A DNA stretch of 64,000 nt from Blochmannia endosymbiont of Camponotus (Colobopsis) obliquus. Its GTDB lineage: Bacteria; Pseudomonadota; Gammaproteobacteria; Enterobacterales; Enterobacteriaceae. Shown piece after piece: positions 10,013 through 24,850 of this stretch. Every line of letters starts with the position of its first letter. Within the stretch, counting starts at the first letter, position 1. The DNA is taken from positions 186,001 to 250,000 of the forward strand of contig NZ_CP010049.1 of the NCBI RefSeq assembly GCF_000973545.1, given 5' to 3'. Both the position numbers and the translations under genes were made by a program. Below the pieces are notes generated by a model. That model made no database searches. It was not told the origin of the DNA and worked only from the letters and a program-made list of their open reading frames with translations.

Positions 10013-12373
10013 ATGGGGGCTGTTGGATATTATAAATATTTTACTTTATTGTTTTTAAAAAAATTATTACGTGATATAACTTTTTGTTTTATCCCATTTG
10101 TTTTTATTGTAGTAATTCTTTATGGTGTATATTTAGATGTACAGATACGTAGCCGAATTGATGGTAAAATATGGAAATTACCAACTGTAGTTTATAGTCG
10201 TATAGTAGTTTTAGAACCAGGGATGTTATATAGTTGTAGAGACATTGTTACTTTATTAAAAAGCATGCATTATCGTCAAGTGCCTGTAATTACGTCTCCT
10301 GGTGAATTTGTTGTAAAATCTAATGTAATTGAATTATTACGCAGATCTTTTAATTTTCCAGATGGAGAAGAAGAGCAAGTTTATGTTTGTATAACTTTTT
10401 CTGTAGATAGATTATTACAAATTACAAATAAAGATACCCAACGTAATTTTAGTGTTTTCCGTCTTGATCCTAAATTAATTACTATATTAGAAGAAACATC
10501 ACTTGGAGTACAAAGATTATTTATACCTAGATCGAATTTTCCAGATTTATTAGTAAATATGTTAATTGTTACTGAAGATAGACAGTTTTATCAGCATGAT
10601 GGCATTAGTTTATATTCTATTGGGCGAGCCGCATTAGCTAATTTATTAGCTGGACGTACAATACAGGGTGGTAGTACTTTGACACAACAATTAGTAAAAA
10701 ATTTGTTTTTATCTAATAATCGATCTGTTTGGCGTAAAATAAACGAAGTATATATGGCACTTATTTTGGATTATAGGTGTAGTAAAGATCGTATACTTGA
10801 ATTATATTTAAATGAGGTATATTTTGGGCAAAATGGTAATGATCAGATTCGTGGTTTTCCGTTAGCCAGTTTGTATTATTTTGGAAGACCAGTAAATGAG
10901 TTAAGTGTAGATCAACAAGCTATGTTAGTAGGTATTGTTAAAGGCGCTTCATTATACAATCCTTGGCGTAATCCTAAGTTAGTATTAGAACGTCGTAATA
11001 TAATATTAAAACTATTAGAAGTAGAGCATATTATAGATGACGTAACCTGTGTTATGTTAAGTAAATTGCCATTAGGTATTCAATCTAAGGGTGATATTTT
11101 CACGCCTCAACCAGCGTTTATACAAATGATACGTGAAGAATTGTATAATAAATGTGGTCATCAAATTAATAATTGTTTTGGAAAAAAAATATTCACCACT
11201 TTAGATCCTGTGTCTCAACATGCGGCAGAGCAAGCAATAGAGTTGGGTATTTCAATGTTACGCACTCGTCGAAATATTAATGATTTAGAAGGAGCAATAG
11301 TAGTGGTGGATCGGTTTAGTGGTGAAATACGTGCTATGGTAGGTGGAGCAGACCCACAATTTGCTGGTTTTAATCGTGCCATGCAAGCTAGACGTTCTAT
11401 AGGTTCTTTAGTTAAACCAGTTACTTATCTTGCAGCATTAAATGATCCTAAAAAGTATCGATTAAATACATGGATTGCAGATGAGCCTATTAAGGTTAAA
11501 TTAGATAATGGTAGTATTTGGGTTCCAAAAAATTATGATAGACAATTTCGTGGTAAAGTTATGTTAATTGATGCGTTAGCTAAATCTTTGAATGTTCCAT
11601 CTGTAAATCTTGGCTTATCGGTAGGATTAGAAAATGTTATAAATATTTTAAAAAAATTAGGTATTCCTCCATCCGCATTAACTTCTTTACCATCTATATT
11701 TTTAGGTGCTTTAAATTTAACTCCAGTAGAAGTGGCACAAGGGTTTCAAACTATAGCTAGTGGTGGTAATTATTCTGTTTTATCTTCGGTACGTTCAATT
11801 GTTAATGATAATAATACTATTTTATATCAAAGTTTTCCACAATCTATGCACGTAATATCATCTGAGGCAGCATATTTGATATTATATGCAATGCAGCAGG
11901 TAGTATCATATGGTACATCTTGTTCTCTTTGTAAAAATTTTTCTTTATTTAATTTGGCTGCTAAAACGGGCACTACTAATGATTTACGTGATAGTTGGTT
12001 TGTTGGTATTGATGGCAGGGAAGTTGTTGTAATTTGGCTTGGTCGTGATAATAATGGTACAATTAAATTAACTGGTGCTAATGGTGCTTTGAGCATTTAT
12101 CATCTTTATTTAAAATATCAACCGCCAATTACGTTAAATTTAATACCGCCGGATGGTATTATTCAGATGTTTATTGATTGTGAGGGAAATTTTATAGATA
12201 ATAATGAAAAAGCTTTTTGTGTTTTGCCAGTTTGGACTGATAGTCCTCAATTGTTGTTGAATCAGGAATCGCAGGTTGTTAATTACGATCAATTACAACA
12301 AAGAAATTTTATTTGTAATCAAAAAAATGAGAGTAAAATTATAAATTGGATTCAAGAATTATTTGATAAATGA
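10013..12373 (+). CDS. mrcB: Bifunctional penicillin-binding protein 1b
   Basis: Class A peptidoglycan synthase: polymerises lipid II and cross-links the glycan strands in the periplasm. Seen in order: short cytoplasmic tail, one membrane anchor (about 22-42), UB2H-like region (about 55-140), GT51 transglycosylase with [10 protein letters not shown] (catalytic Glu188) and [13 protein letters not shown], then transpeptidase motifs SLVK (Ser465), SLNVPSVN and KTG (651-653). Length is 786 residues versus 844 in E. coli, the difference being mostly at the ends. The ATG is preceded by TGGAA. It is the only class A PBP in the window; with murB, ftsB and nlpD it shows that the symbiont still builds a wall. 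Confidence 0.96.
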   Translation: MGAVGYYKYFTLLFLKKLLRDITFCFIPFVFIVVILYGVYLDVQIRSRIDGKIWKLPTVVYSRIVVLEPGMLYSCRDIVTLLKSMHYRQVPVITSPGEFVVKSNVIELLRRSFNFPDGEEEQVYVCITFSVDRLLQITNKDTQRNFSVFRLDPKLITILEETSLGVQRLFIPRSNFPDLLVNMLIVTEDRQFYQHDGISLYSIGRAALANLLAGRTIQGGSTLTQQLVKNLFLSNNRSVWRKINEVYMALILDYRCSKDRILELYLNEVYFGQNGNDQIRGFPLASLYYFGRPVNELSVDQQAMLVGIVKGASLYNPWRNPKLVLERRNIILKLLEVEHIIDDVTCVMLSKLPLGIQSKGDIFTPQPAFIQMIREELYNKCGHQINNCFGKKIFTTLDPVSQHAAEQAIELGISMLRTRRNINDLEGAIVVVDRFSGEIRAMVGGADPQFAGFNRAMQARRSIGSLVKPVTYLAALNDPKKYRLNTWIADEPIKVKLDNGSIWVPKNYDRQFRGKVMLIDALAKSLNVPSVNLGLSVGLENVINILKKLGIPPSALTSLPSIFLGALNLTPVEVAQGFQTIASGGNYSVLSSVRSIVNDNNTILYQSFPQSMHVISSEAAYLILYAMQQVVSYGTSCSLCKNFSLFNLAAKTGTTNDLRDSWFVGIDGREVVVIWLGRDNNGTIKLTGANGALSIYHLYLKYQPPITLNLIPPDGIIQMFIDCEGNFIDNNEKAFCVLPVWTDSPQLLLNQESQVVNYDQLQQRNFICNQKNESKIINWIQELFDK

Positions 12374-13049
12374 TATTATATTGTTTGTATATTTTTTATT
12401 ATTTGATATGTGAATAATTATTTGCAAAAATTTTTGATATATAAAGAAAAAATTTTTGTATTATTTTTATGTACAGGATAATATTTATTGATTATATTAT
12501 ATATATTGCGAATATTTTAATATTATATTTTATATTTATTTTTGTTATTTATTTTTATGTTTTTAATAGAAAATGTGATTTAGGTATATTAATTATAAAA
12601 AAATTAGTATTATTGTTATTAAAATTTGTTATATTTTTATTTAATATTTAATGAATTTATAAATTTATATTACATTAATTAATAACTTGATATTATTTAA
12701 AATGAGATATTTTATAAAAAAATGATTAAATAGTTTTAGAATATTAAATTAATTATTAAAAATATATTTATGGAGTATTATAAATAAGAATTTAAATATT
12801 TATTTTATTCATTAATGTTTTATTATCGTAATTGTACTATAGTTATTGAACTAACAAAGTAATATTTTTTTGTTTATTATTTAGTAATTAAATTTTCAAA
12901 ATTATTTTTAAAAATATGCATTCAGTAATAATAAAATTATATTATTTATTTTATAGTATAGAGTAATGATTTTTATTTATATTACAATGACATTGTAGTA
13001 TAGTATTTTTTTAATATGTATGTTGATAGATAAATTATAGAGAAATAAA
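12374..13049. other. Intergenic, no gene seen
   Basis: 676 nt between mrcB and erpA, where E. coli carries the fhu genes, hemL and clcA. Only a low-complexity hydrophobic frame (12469-12651) is open, and it looks like chance AT-rich sequence. No RNA gene seen. Confidence 0.6.
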
Positions 13050-13397
13050 ATGACAGATAATAAAATGAATTTACTTTTGCAATTTACTGATGTTGCAGCA
13101 AAAAAAGTTAACAATCTTATAGAAATTCAAGGTAATAAAAATTTAAAATTGCGTGTTTATATTATTGGAGGAGGATGTAGTGGCTTTCAGTATGGTTTTA
13201 TTTTAGATGAATTAGTAAATGATGGAGATTATTGTGTTGAAAAATGCGGAGCAATTTTAGTTGTTGATCCTTTAAGTTTACAATATTTGATAGGCGGTTT
13301 AATTGATTATCATGAGGAAATAAAAGGTTCACGTTTTATTGTGATTAATCCTAATGCTAAAAATACTTGTAGTTGTGGATTATCTTTTAATATTTAG
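13050..13397 (+). CDS. erpA: Iron-sulfur cluster insertion protein ErpA
   Basis: A-type Fe-S carrier that delivers clusters to apo-proteins; in E. coli its clients include the isoprenoid enzymes IspG and IspH. The protein is 115 residues (E. coli 114). The three cluster-ligand cysteines are present: C43 in [11 protein letters not shown] and C107/C109 in TCSCG. It stands alone, with long gene-free DNA on both sides. In this window CysI needs a 4Fe-4S cluster, but delivery by ErpA is inference. Confidence 0.96.
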   Translation: MTDNKMNLLLQFTDVAAKKVNNLIEIQGNKNLKLRVYIIGGGCSGFQYGFILDELVNDGDYCVEKCGAILVVDPLSLQYLIGGLIDYHEEIKGSRFIVINPNAKNTCSCGLSFNI

Positions 13398-16090
<2,693 letters not shown>

Positions 16091-16117
16091 AACATGTATA
16101 AAATGTTATTATTTTTT
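16091..16117 (+). terminator. Possible intrinsic terminator after pyrG
   Basis: AACAT (16091-16095) pairs with ATGTT (16103-16107) around a 7-nt loop, followed by ATTATTTTTT. It begins immediately after the pyrG stop. The stem is only 5 bp and AT-rich, so confidence is low. Confidence 0.3.
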
Positions 16118-16204
16118 CATTATATTAGTTTGTTGATTTTTTTTTGAGTATTGCACTGTGGTATTATATTAGCATGTTAAATTACACATTTTATAGGAAA
16201 TTAT

Positions 16205-17506
16205 ATGTCAAAAATTATAAAAATACTTGGTAGAGAAATCATTGATTCTCGTGGTAATCCTACAGTGGAAGTAGAGGTGCATTTAAAAAATGATTGCGTC
16301 GGTTGTGCATCAGTTCCATCGGGGGCTTCTGTAGGTCTTCATGAAGCAATAGAATTACGAGATGGTGATCAACATCGTTTTTTTGGCAAAGGAGTAATTC
16401 AAGCAATAAATGCAATTAATGGACCAATCATGCATGAGTTGATGAATAAGGATGCAAATGAACAAAGGGTTATTGATCAAGCCATGATAGATCTTGATGG
16501 GACTCCTAATAAATCGAGATTGGGTGCTAATGCTATTCTTGGTGTTTCTTTAGCTAATGCTAAAGCTGCCGCTATTTCTAAAAAGATTCCATTATATGAA
16601 CATATTTCTGATTTAAATGGCAGTTCAAAATGTTTTTCTATGCCGTTGCCTATGATGAATATTATTAACGGCGGTAAACATGCTGATAATAATATTGATG
16701 TTCAAGAATTTATGATACAACCAATTAGTGCTAAAAGTATTAAAGAAGCAATTCGTATGGGTGCAGAAATATTCCATAGTCTTGGTAAAATTTTTAAAAA
16801 AAATGGGATTAATATTACTATTGGTGATGAAGGTGGATTTGCACCCAATTTAGAATCAAATATTGTTGCATTAGATTTTATTAAAGAAGCAACGGAATTG
16901 GCAGGTTATATTTTTGGTAAAGATATTACTTTAGCTATAGATTGTGCCGCTTCGGAGTTTTTTGATGCAGTAACAGGTATGTATAAAATTAGAAATGAAA
17001 AAAAATTATATTCAAGTACAGAGTTTGTTCATTATTTAAAAATATTGTCACAGACGTATCCTATTGTGTCTATTGAAGATGGATTAAGTGAATTAGATTG
17101 GGAAGGTTTTATTTATTTTACTAAAGTATTAGGTGATACCATACAATTAGTTGGTGATGATTTATTTGCGACTAATATTAATATTCTTCAAAAAGGTATT
17201 GCAAGTCATGTAGCTAATGCAATTCTTATCAAACCTAATCAAATAGGTTCATTAACCGAGACATTAGCAGCAATTCAATTAGCTAAGGATGCAGGGTATG
17301 CCACAATTATTTCTCATCGTTCTGGAGAAACTGAAGATTCTACGATCGCTGATTTAGCTGTTGGTACAGCTGCAGGACAGATAAAAATTGGTGCCTTGCG
17401 TTGTTCTGATCGTTTAGCTAAATATAATCAATTAATTCGTATTGAGGAATCTTTAAAATTTAAAGCACCATTTTGCGGATTAAAAGTAATTAAAAATAGA
17501 ATATAG
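16205..17506 (+). CDS. eno: Enolase
   Basis: Interconverts 2-phosphoglycerate and phosphoenolpyruvate; PEP also feeds AroF, encoded later in the window. The protein is 433 residues (E. coli 432). Signature segments are intact: [32 protein letters not shown] and the catalytic-lysine region [13 protein letters not shown], with the SHRSGETED loop. AGGA a few bases upstream supports the ATG. Same order as in E. coli (pyrG-eno). Confidence 0.98.
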   Translation: MSKIIKILGREIIDSRGNPTVEVEVHLKNDCVGCASVPSGASVGLHEAIELRDGDQHRFFGKGVIQAINAINGPIMHELMNKDANEQRVIDQAMIDLDGTPNKSRLGANAILGVSLANAKAAAISKKIPLYEHISDLNGSSKCFSMPLPMMNIINGGKHADNNIDVQEFMIQPISAKSIKEAIRMGAEIFHSLGKIFKKNGINITIGDEGGFAPNLESNIVALDFIKEATELAGYIFGKDITLAIDCAASEFFDAVTGMYKIRNEKKLYSSTEFVHYLKILSQTYPIVSIEDGLSELDWEGFIYFTKVLGDTIQLVGDDLFATNINILQKGIASHVANAILIKPNQIGSLTETLAAIQLAKDAGYATIISHRSGETEDSTIADLAVGTAAGQIKIGALRCSDRLAKYNQLIRIEESLKFKAPFCGLKVIKNRI

Positions 17507-17819
17507 ATATTTAATTATTTATTATATTAAATTTTAGTATGAAGCAGTTAAAGTACTATATATTTTGCAAAAATGTAATGAAGTTTTATTATAAAATATT
17601 TATGTTGTATAAATATTGTTTTATTAAATTTCAAATATTAAAGAGATATAGTTTTTATTGTGTTTTATGGTTATGTTTTAATGTTATCAAGAGGTTACAT
17701 GTTTGGTTTTTTTACTTTTTTAGTTTTTGAGTAAAAGATATTGATGTTATTTTTGATAGTAAGATTATATAGGTTTAAAATTATTGTTTTTTTAAATATA
17801 GATAATGAGATAATTATTT
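17507..17819. other. Intergenic, no gene seen
   Basis: 313 nt between eno and cysJ. A 63-codon frame is open (17539-17730), but it is low-complexity, Lys/Phe/Tyr-rich and lacks a ribosome binding site, so I treat it as chance. A cys promoter presumably lies here; no CysB-type site can be named. Confidence 0.5.
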
Positions 17820-19640
17820 ATGATAAAGTCGTTTTTACCAAGTAAATCTATGCCATTGACTATTGAACAGTTGAAATGTTTAGAAAGGCTAATTAAAGAT
17901 TTATCTTCTTCACAGATAGCGTGGATTTCTGGTTATTTTTGGGGGATCATTCATGATGATAATTCTCAGAATAACGATAATTTTGTTTCTCAAGATAAAA
18001 TATTAAATTACGATGATATTGTTATTACTATTTTATATGCATCTCAAACTGGTAATGCCCAGCGAGTAGCTGAACAGTTATATAATGATTTACTTGCACA
18101 ACAGTTTAAAGTAAAAAATATTAATATTAGGGAATATAAATATAAAAAAATTGCACAAGAGACTTTTTTATTGATTGTCACATCTACTCACGGTGAAGGT
18201 GAACCTCCAGAAGATGCTGTAGCGTTTTATAGGTTTTTATTTTCGAAAAAAGCTCCATTAATGACAAAAACTTATTTTTCTGTGTTTGCTCTTGGTGATC
18301 GTTCATACGAACATTTTGCAAAAGTAGGTAAGGATTTTGACAAACGATTAGAAGAATTAGGTGCTAAACGTTTATACAATCGATGTGATGCAGATATTGA
18401 TTATCACCAGCAAGCAAATAGTTGGCGAAGCACTATTGTTTCTTTGTTGCACAAAAAATTAAGACAACAAGATAAGTGTCTAAATTTGACACAAACTGGT
18501 AATGATATTACAAAAAATAATTGTAATGCATTTTCTAAAGAGCAACCGTTAGCTGCGTATTTAATATCGAAACAAAAAATTACTAGTCGAAGTTCTATTA
18601 AAGATATACATCATTTAGAAATTGATCTTGTTAATTCTGGATTACAATACCAACCTGGTGATGCATTAGGGATTTGGTATGAAAATGATTCGGCATTAGT
18701 TAACGAAATTTTATCTTTATTAAATTTAACAGGTAAAGAGATAATAAATTTTAAAGCACAATGTTTATCTTTGGATATAATTCTTCAAAAATATTGTGAA
18801 TTAACTCAAAATACATCTTTTTTTGTACGTAATTATGCTAATATACTGAATGATAAATCTTTTTTATCTTTAATCGCTCAAGAAGAAAAATTAAAAAAAA
18901 TTGTGACATCTATGCCTATTGTTGATTTAATTCGTCGTTTTCCTATTAAATTAAACGCTATCCAAGTATTGGATTTATTTAGACCATTAACACCGCGTTT
19001 TTATTCTATTGCGTCCTCACAAGCAGAAGTTGGTAATGAAGTACATATTACTGTAAGCGTAGTTCGTTATAAAGTTAATGGTTATTTACGGTCAGGTGGC
19101 GCTAGTAGTTATTTAGTTGATAGATTAAATGAAGATGATGTATTAAAAATTTTTGTAGAATGTAAGGATAATTTTCGATTACCTAAAGATTCTAATACAT
19201 CAATTATTATGTTGGCTTCTGGAACTGGAATTGCTCCATTTCGTGCTTTTATGCAACAACGATTCATGGATGGTTCATTGGGAAAAAATTGGTTATTTTT
19301 TGGAAATCCTCAATTTATCAATGATTTTCTTTATCAAGTAGAGTGGCAACGTTATTTTAAAGATGGTTTATTAACTCGTATTGATACAGCGTGGTCGAGA
19401 GATCAAAGTAATAAAATTTATGTACAAAATAAATTATTAGAACAAGGTTCTGAAATATGGCGTTGGTTAAATGATGGGGCACATATTTATGTTTGTGGTG
19501 ACGCTCGTTATATGGCGTATAGTGTGGAACAAGCATTATTAAAAATAATAATGAAATACGGTGTGATGAATCTGGAAAAATCTAATGAATTTTTAGATAT
19601 GATGCGTATTCAAAAACGTTATCAACGGGATGTATATTAA
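17820..19640 (+). CDS. cysJ: Sulfite reductase flavoprotein (alpha subunit)
   Basis: Passes electrons from NADPH through FAD and FMN to CysI for reduction of sulfite to sulfide. Length is 606 residues (E. coli 599). Seen: N-terminal region, FMN flavodoxin domain (about 75-215, beginning ILYASQTGNAQRVAEQL), FAD-binding RFYSIASSQ, the GGASSYL segment, NADPH-binding IMLASGTGIAPFRAFMQQR and a C-terminal CGDARYMA motif. The stop codon abuts the cysI ATG directly. First gene of cysJIH. Confidence 0.97.
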   Translation: MIKSFLPSKSMPLTIEQLKCLERLIKDLSSSQIAWISGYFWGIIHDDNSQNNDNFVSQDKILNYDDIVITILYASQTGNAQRVAEQLYNDLLAQQFKVKNINIREYKYKKIAQETFLLIVTSTHGEGEPPEDAVAFYRFLFSKKAPLMTKTYFSVFALGDRSYEHFAKVGKDFDKRLEELGAKRLYNRCDADIDYHQQANSWRSTIVSLLHKKLRQQDKCLNLTQTGNDITKNNCNAFSKEQPLAAYLISKQKITSRSSIKDIHHLEIDLVNSGLQYQPGDALGIWYENDSALVNEILSLLNLTGKEIINFKAQCLSLDIILQKYCELTQNTSFFVRNYANILNDKSFLSLIAQEEKLKKIVTSMPIVDLIRRFPIKLNAIQVLDLFRPLTPRFYSIASSQAEVGNEVHITVSVVRYKVNGYLRSGGASSYLVDRLNEDDVLKIFVECKDNFRLPKDSNTSIIMLASGTGIAPFRAFMQQRFMDGSLGKNWLFFGNPQFINDFLYQVEWQRYFKDGLLTRIDTAWSRDQSNKIYVQNKLLEQGSEIWRWLNDGAHIYVCGDARYMAYSVEQALLKIIMKYGVMNLEKSNEFLDMMRIQKRYQRDVY

Positions 19641-21356
19641 ATGAATTCTCAAAAATTTAAAGTAGTATCATTATTATCTGATCATGAACGTTTAAAACGT
19701 GAGAGTAATTTTTTACGTGGTACAATCGTTCAGGATTTAGAGGATAAGTTAACTGGTGGTTTCAATGGTGATAATGTCCAATTAATTAGATTTCATGGTA
19801 TGTATCAACAAGACGATCGTGATTTACGTGCAGAACGAATGGAACAAAAGTTAGAACCATTGATCAATATTATGTTGCGTTGTAGATTACCTGGTGGCAT
19901 TATTACTCCTAATCAGTGGGTGGGTATAGATAATTTTTCTAAACAGCATACCTTATATGGCAGTATACGTTTGACTACTAGACAAACTTTTCAGTTGCAT
20001 GGTATATTGAAACCTAAATTGAAAAATATACATAAATTGTTACATGAATTAGGTTTAGATTCTATTGCTACAGCTGGTGATGTTAATCGTAATGTTTTGT
20101 GTACTTCTAATCCAATGGAGTCGGAATTACATAGTCAGGTGTGGCTTTGTGCAAAAAAAATTTCTGCACATTTGTTACCTAAGTCTAATGCTTATGCGGA
20201 AATTTGGTTGGATGGAAAAAAAACTGAGTATACTGAGCAAGAAATAATTTTAGGCTCTACTTATTTACCCCGTAAATTTAAGATTTCCTTAGCTATTCCA
20301 CCGCAAAATGATGTGGATGTTCATGCTAATGATTTAAATTTTATTGCTATTAATAATGAAAATGGTCGTTTAATTGGTTTTAATGTGTTAGTAGGTGGCG
20401 GTTTGGCCATGACATATGGAGATACTAGTACATATCCACGTAAAGCTAGTGAATTTGGTTATATTATTAAGGATGATATTTTGAAGATCGTTGAAGCTGT
20501 GGTTACTGTTCAGAGAGATTGGGGAGATAGAGTTAATAGAAAAAATGCTAAAACTAAGTATACTTTGGATAGAGTAGGGGTAAACAAGTTTAAAAAAGAA
20601 GTAGAAGATCGTTCTGGTGTCAAATTTGTTCCAATTGTACCTTATGTATTTTCTGAACGTGGTGATCGTTTTGGTTGGATTAAGGGAATGCATGGATTGT
20701 GGCATTTTACTGTGTTTATAGAAAATGGGCGTATTCTTGATTATCCAGATAAGTTATTAAAAACTGGTTTAGCTAAAATAGCTGATGTACATAAAGGTGT
20801 GTTTCGTTTAACTGCTAATCAGAATTTGATTATTTCTGATGTAAGAGAAGAAGATAAAGGTATAATTGAGTTTTTAATGAGGAAGTATGGTGTCATTGGT
20901 GATAATATTACGTTACAACGTAAATCGTCTATGGCTTGCGTGTCTTTTCCTACTTGCCCTCTTGCTATGGCAGAAGCTGAAAGATTTTTGCCCCAATTTG
21001 TTACCAAAGTAGAACATATAATGTTAAAATATGGTTTGGCTAATGATTCTATAATTTTGCGTATTACAGGTTGTCCTAATGGTTGTGGTCGTGCGATGTT
21101 GTCAGAAATAGGTTTGGTAGGTAAAGCGCTTGGTCGTTATAATTTATATTTAGGTGGTGATTATACAGGAACTCGTATCCCTCGCATGTATATGGAAAAT
21201 ATTACTGAAGATCAAATTTTAAAAATATTAGATGATACTATTGGACGTTGGTCACGTGAACGTTATGAGAGAGAATCTTATGGTGATTATGTAATACGAG
21301 CTAAAATAATTAAGCCGGTTTTAAATTCTGTGGAAGATTTTTATGTTTCAGATTGA
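19641..21356 (+). CDS. cysI: Sulfite reductase hemoprotein (beta subunit)
   Basis: Reduces sulfite to sulfide with six electrons, using sirohaem coupled to a 4Fe-4S cluster. Length is 571 residues (E. coli 570). All four cluster/sirohaem cysteines are present: C433 and C439 in CVSFPTC, and C478 and C482 in GCPNGC. The substrate-binding arginine and lysine regions (for example [14 protein letters not shown]) look normal. Its sirohaem would come from CysG, encoded four genes on. It starts at the base after the cysJ stop. Confidence 0.98.
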   Translation: MNSQKFKVVSLLSDHERLKRESNFLRGTIVQDLEDKLTGGFNGDNVQLIRFHGMYQQDDRDLRAERMEQKLEPLINIMLRCRLPGGIITPNQWVGIDNFSKQHTLYGSIRLTTRQTFQLHGILKPKLKNIHKLLHELGLDSIATAGDVNRNVLCTSNPMESELHSQVWLCAKKISAHLLPKSNAYAEIWLDGKKTEYTEQEIILGSTYLPRKFKISLAIPPQNDVDVHANDLNFIAINNENGRLIGFNVLVGGGLAMTYGDTSTYPRKASEFGYIIKDDILKIVEAVVTVQRDWGDRVNRKNAKTKYTLDRVGVNKFKKEVEDRSGVKFVPIVPYVFSERGDRFGWIKGMHGLWHFTVFIENGRILDYPDKLLKTGLAKIADVHKGVFRLTANQNLIISDVREEDKGIIEFLMRKYGVIGDNITLQRKSSMACVSFPTCPLAMAEAERFLPQFVTKVEHIMLKYGLANDSIILRITGCPNGCGRAMLSEIGLVGKALGRYNLYLGGDYTGTRIPRMYMENITEDQILKILDDTIGRWSRERYERESYGDYVIRAKIIKPVLNSVEDFYVSD

Positions 21357-21368
21357 ATGTTTAATTAA

Positions 21369-22106
21369 ATGAATAAATATAGTTTAAATTATTTTAATTC
21401 TTTAAATATAGAGAAGCAGTGTTCGTTTTTAAATAAGATAAATTTAAAGTTGAATAATTTTACAGTAGAACAGAGAATTAATTGGGCCTTGGAATATTTA
21501 CCCAAAGAAATTGTTCTTTCTTCTAGTTTTGGAGTTCAATCGGTTGTTAGTTTGCATTTGATGATTCGTCAATTTCCTAATATTCCTGTTGTTTTAATTG
21601 ATACTGGTTATTTATTTCCTGAAACTTATCGTTTTATTGATCAATTAACAGAGCAACTAAAATTAAATTTACGGGTTTTCCGGCCTGTAAAATCTCCTGC
21701 TTGGCAAGAAGCACGTTATGGCAAATTGTGGAAGCAAGGAGTACAAGGGATTAAATACTATAATTATATTAATAAAGTGGAACCTATGTTACATGCTTTA
21801 AAAAAACTTCGAGTAGGCACTTGGATAGCTGGTGTACGACGACAACAGTCACATAGTCGTAAAAAATTAATGATATTATCTATCCAACATCATGTTTTTA
21901 AGTTGTTACCTATCGTTGATTGGACCAATCAACAAGTACATCAATATATTAAAAAATATATGTTAATGTATCACCCGTTATGGGAGCAAGGTTATGTATC
22001 ATTAGGTGATATTCATACTACTAATAAATGGGATTTTGGTATTAGTGAAGAGGAGACTCGGTTTTTTGGTTTAATAAGAGAATGCGGTTTACATTATAGC
22101 AAGTAA
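21369..22106 (+). CDS. cysH: Phosphoadenosine phosphosulfate reductase
   Basis: Reduces PAPS to sulfite with thioredoxin. The protein is 245 residues (E. coli 244). Visible are the PAPS-binding SSSFGVQS loop, [23 protein letters not shown] and the catalytic cysteine Cys239 in the C-terminal ECGLH. It is the single-Cys enterobacterial PAPS type without the extra Fe-S cysteines of APS reductases. Starts 12 nt after cysI. Confidence 0.97.
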   Translation: MNKYSLNYFNSLNIEKQCSFLNKINLKLNNFTVEQRINWALEYLPKEIVLSSSFGVQSVVSLHLMIRQFPNIPVVLIDTGYLFPETYRFIDQLTEQLKLNLRVFRPVKSPAWQEARYGKLWKQGVQGIKYYNYINKVEPMLHALKKLRVGTWIAGVRRQQSHSRKKLMILSIQHHVFKLLPIVDWTNQQVHQYIKKYMLMYHPLWEQGYVSLGDIHTTNKWDFGISEEETRFFGLIRECGLHYSK

Positions 22107-22486
22107 TTTTTTTATATTTTTATACGTTGAGTTTTAATAAGATATTATGATTTAAAGATTTATTGTAAATTGTTTGATATTTGTTATGGTTGTTATTACT
22201 TGTTTTAAGTACTAGTAAGTTAATTGTGTAAGTAAATTTATTTTTTTACAAATAATAATTGATATGTCGTTTTTTTAGCTTATTACTATAATAATACATG
22301 TGTATTGTTTGATTTATTGATATTATTTTATTGAGAAGGAATATGTGTATTTTATATATTTATGAATAATTAATTAAATTGTTGGAATAATAGTATGCGT
22401 TATTATATTTTACAAAAATTAATTGTTTTTTTGTTTTCATTATTTGTTAAATTTTAATATATAACTTTGTTTTATATAGGTTTTGT
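22107..22486. other. Intergenic, no gene seen
   Basis: 380 nt between cysH and cysG. It separates the reductase genes from cysGDNC, so a second promoter may be here, but no convincing box or hairpin is visible. Confidence 0.5.
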
Positions 22487-23908
22487 GTGGAATATTTAGC
22501 CATATTGGTTGATCTTAAAAATCGTCCCGTATTAGTAGTTGGTGGTGGGGTTGTTGCTGCACGTAAAGTGCGTATGCTGAAGTGTGCAGGAGCTAAGATC
22601 AAGTTAGTAGCAGATATGTTATGTTGTGAATTACTTTCATTAGTTAATGATAATAAAATTCAATGGATAGATAAAAAATTTAATTCATTAATGCTAGATG
22701 GAATATTTTTAGTTATTGTTGCCACTGATAATAAAGAACTTAATACTTTAGTGTATTGTAATGCTAATAAACGACATATATTAGTTAATGTTGTGGATGA
22801 TCAGTTGAAATGTTCTTTTATTTTTCCTTCTATTATTAATCGTAATCCTATTATAGTAGCTATTTCTTCTTGCGGTAAAGCTCCTGTATTAACTCGTATA
22901 TTACGAGAAAAATTAGAAGCATTATTACCTAATTTTCTTGGTATTATGGCTTCTTTAGCAGGATCTTGGCGTAGTGTAGTAAAAAAACATATTTTAAATA
23001 TAGTTGAACGTCGTAAATTTTGGGAAAATGTGTTTTGCAGTGCTTTTGCTGATTTAATAGCAAAAGGGCGATTGAAAGAAGCTAATACGTTTTTATCTCA
23101 ATCGCTTGATTCAAAAAGTTTTGTACAATCAGGATCTATAGCTTTAGTAGGAGCAGGTCCTGGCGATAGCGGTCTACTTACATTGCGAGGTTTACAACTT
23201 ATTCAACAAGCAGATGTAGTTTTATATGATGATTTAGTTAGCCAAGATGTTCTTAGTATGGTTCGTCGTGATGCTCAATGTATTTGTGTTGGTAAACGAG
23301 TTAACAATAATTCTATATCACAAAATACAATAAATGATTTATTAGTTAAATTAGCAAATGAGGGTAATCGAGTAGTAAGACTCAAAGGTGGTGATCCATT
23401 AATTTTTGGACGTGGTGGTGAAGAATTGCAAAGAATTATAGAATCAGGCATTTCCTTTCAGATAGTACCTGGTATTACAGCAGCTTCTGGAGCTGCTGCA
23501 TGCACTGGTATTCCATTAACTCATCGTAAATATTCTCATAGTATTGTTTTTATTAGTGGTCATTTATGTTGTAATGATTATGATAAATTAAATTGGAAAA
23601 TGCTATCATGCAAATATCAAACTTTAGTTATTTATATGGGTATAATGAATGCATCAAAAATTGGTAGTTTATTAATTAATCATGGTAGAGATTTAAAAAC
23701 ACCTGTAGCAATTATTAGTCGCGCCACTTATAGGGATCAAAAAATATTAGTTGTGCAATTAGAACAGTTACAACATTTTTCTCAATATGTAGTACTTCCG
23801 GCATTATTGATAATTGGTGAAGTTGTTTCATTTTATGTGAAGACTAATTTGTTTAGTCAACAAGATTTTAATATCTATGAGTTTAATTCAGTTATTAAAT
23901 TATATTAG
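22487..23908 (+). CDS. cysG: Sirohaem synthase (multifunctional)
   Basis: Makes sirohaem for CysI from uroporphyrinogen III: C-terminal SAM methyltransferase, N-terminal NAD dehydrogenase and ferrochelatase. Seen: Rossmann motif [15 protein letters not shown] near the start, NVVDDQ (catalytic Asp), the serine region [20 protein letters not shown], and the methyltransferase motifs [28 protein letters not shown] and [12 protein letters not shown]. Length is 473 residues (E. coli 457). The start is GTG. In E. coli K-12 cysG sits with nir genes, but in several other enterobacteria it is next to cysDNC, so this placement is probably ancestral. Confidence 0.96.
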   Translation: MEYLAILVDLKNRPVLVVGGGVVAARKVRMLKCAGAKIKLVADMLCCELLSLVNDNKIQWIDKKFNSLMLDGIFLVIVATDNKELNTLVYCNANKRHILVNVVDDQLKCSFIFPSIINRNPIIVAISSCGKAPVLTRILREKLEALLPNFLGIMASLAGSWRSVVKKHILNIVERRKFWENVFCSAFADLIAKGRLKEANTFLSQSLDSKSFVQSGSIALVGAGPGDSGLLTLRGLQLIQQADVVLYDDLVSQDVLSMVRRDAQCICVGKRVNNNSISQNTINDLLVKLANEGNRVVRLKGGDPLIFGRGGEELQRIIESGISFQIVPGITAASGAAACTGIPLTHRKYSHSIVFISGHLCCNDYDKLNWKMLSCKYQTLVIYMGIMNASKIGSLLINHGRDLKTPVAIISRATYRDQKILVVQLEQLQHFSQYVVLPALLIIGEVVSFYVKTNLFSQQDFNIYEFNSVIKLY

Positions 23909-23922
23909 GGAATGGTTTGTAC

Positions 23923-24837
23923 ATGATAGAATTTCAAAAAACTTTTACTTATTTACAAGAATTAGAATCAGAAAGTATTTATATTTTTCGTGAAGTAGTT
24001 GCTGAATTTAATAAACCTGTAATGTTGTATTCAATTGGTAAAGATTCTTCAGTAATGTTGCATATAGCTCGTAAGGCTTTTTATCCTGCCAGATTACCAT
24101 TTCCTTTGTTACATGTAGATACTGGTTGGAAATTTCGTGAGGCTTACAGATTTCGTGATTTTATGGCAAAAAAGTATAACTTTGATTTGCTAGTTTATCA
24201 AAATTTAGATGGTATTAATAGGGGTATTAATCCATTCATCCATGGTAGTGCTATATATACTGATATTATGAAAACTGAAGGTTTGAAACAAGCTTTAAAT
24301 AAATATAATTTTGATGCAGCTTTCGGTGGCGCTAGACGTGATGAAGAAATTTCTCGTGCTAAAGAACGAGTTTATTCATTTCGTGATCGGCATCATCGTT
24401 GGGATCCTAAAAATCAACGACCTGAAGTTTGGCATAATTACAATGGGAAAATTAATCAAGGAGAAAGTATTCGTGTCTTTCCTTTATCTAATTGGACAGA
24501 ATTTGATGTATGGCAATATATATTTTTGGAAAATATAGATATTGTATCTTTGTATTTAGCAAAGTATCGCCCTGTTGTAGAACGCAATGGTATGTTAATA
24601 ATGGTAGATGATGATCGTATTGATCTTAAAAATGGAGAAACCATTCACGAGCTTATGGTACGTTTTCGTACTATCGGATGTTGGCCGTTAACTGGTGCTT
24701 TTGAATCCAAGGCTGAAACTTTGTTAGATGTTCTTGAAGAAATGCTTATTTCTACTAATAGTGAACGTCAAGGGAGAATGATTGATTCTGATCAATCTGC
24801 ATCTATGGAAATGAAAAAACGTCAAGGTTATTTTTAG
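23923..24837 (+). CDS. cysD: Sulfate adenylyltransferase subunit 2
   Basis: Makes APS from sulfate and ATP, with CysN as the GTPase partner. The protein is 304 residues (E. coli 302) with the PP-loop motif [39 protein letters not shown] and the terminal [15 protein letters not shown] two codons upstream is also open, but the ATG at 23923 follows AGGGA (23907-23911) and matches the E. coli N-terminus. It starts 14 nt after the cysG stop, so the two are probably co-transcribed. Confidence 0.97.
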   Translation: MIEFQKTFTYLQELESESIYIFREVVAEFNKPVMLYSIGKDSSVMLHIARKAFYPARLPFPLLHVDTGWKFREAYRFRDFMAKKYNFDLLVYQNLDGINRGINPFIHGSAIYTDIMKTEGLKQALNKYNFDAAFGGARRDEEISRAKERVYSFRDRHHRWDPKNQRPEVWHNYNGKINQGESIRVFPLSNWTEFDVWQYIFLENIDIVSLYLAKYRPVVERNGMLIMVDDDRIDLKNGETIHELMVRFRTIGCWPLTGAFESKAETLLDVLEEMLISTNSERQGRMIDSDQSASMEMKKRQGYF

Positions 24838-24850
24838 TTAATGGTTTGAA

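Noticed and set aside
12469..12651. 60-codon hydrophobic frame after mrcB
   Set aside because: Low-complexity Ile/Phe/Leu/Tyr sequence as any AT-rich stretch would give, with no ribosome binding site or family similarity.
17539..17730. 63-codon frame between eno and cysJ
   Set aside because: Low-complexity Lys/Phe/Tyr/Cys composition, no ribosome binding site and no recognisable family.
22487..23908. cysG as a transferred gene because of its unusual place compared with E. coli K-12
   Set aside because: Composition matches its neighbours, and linkage of cysG to cysDNC is found in other enterobacteria, so vertical descent is simpler.
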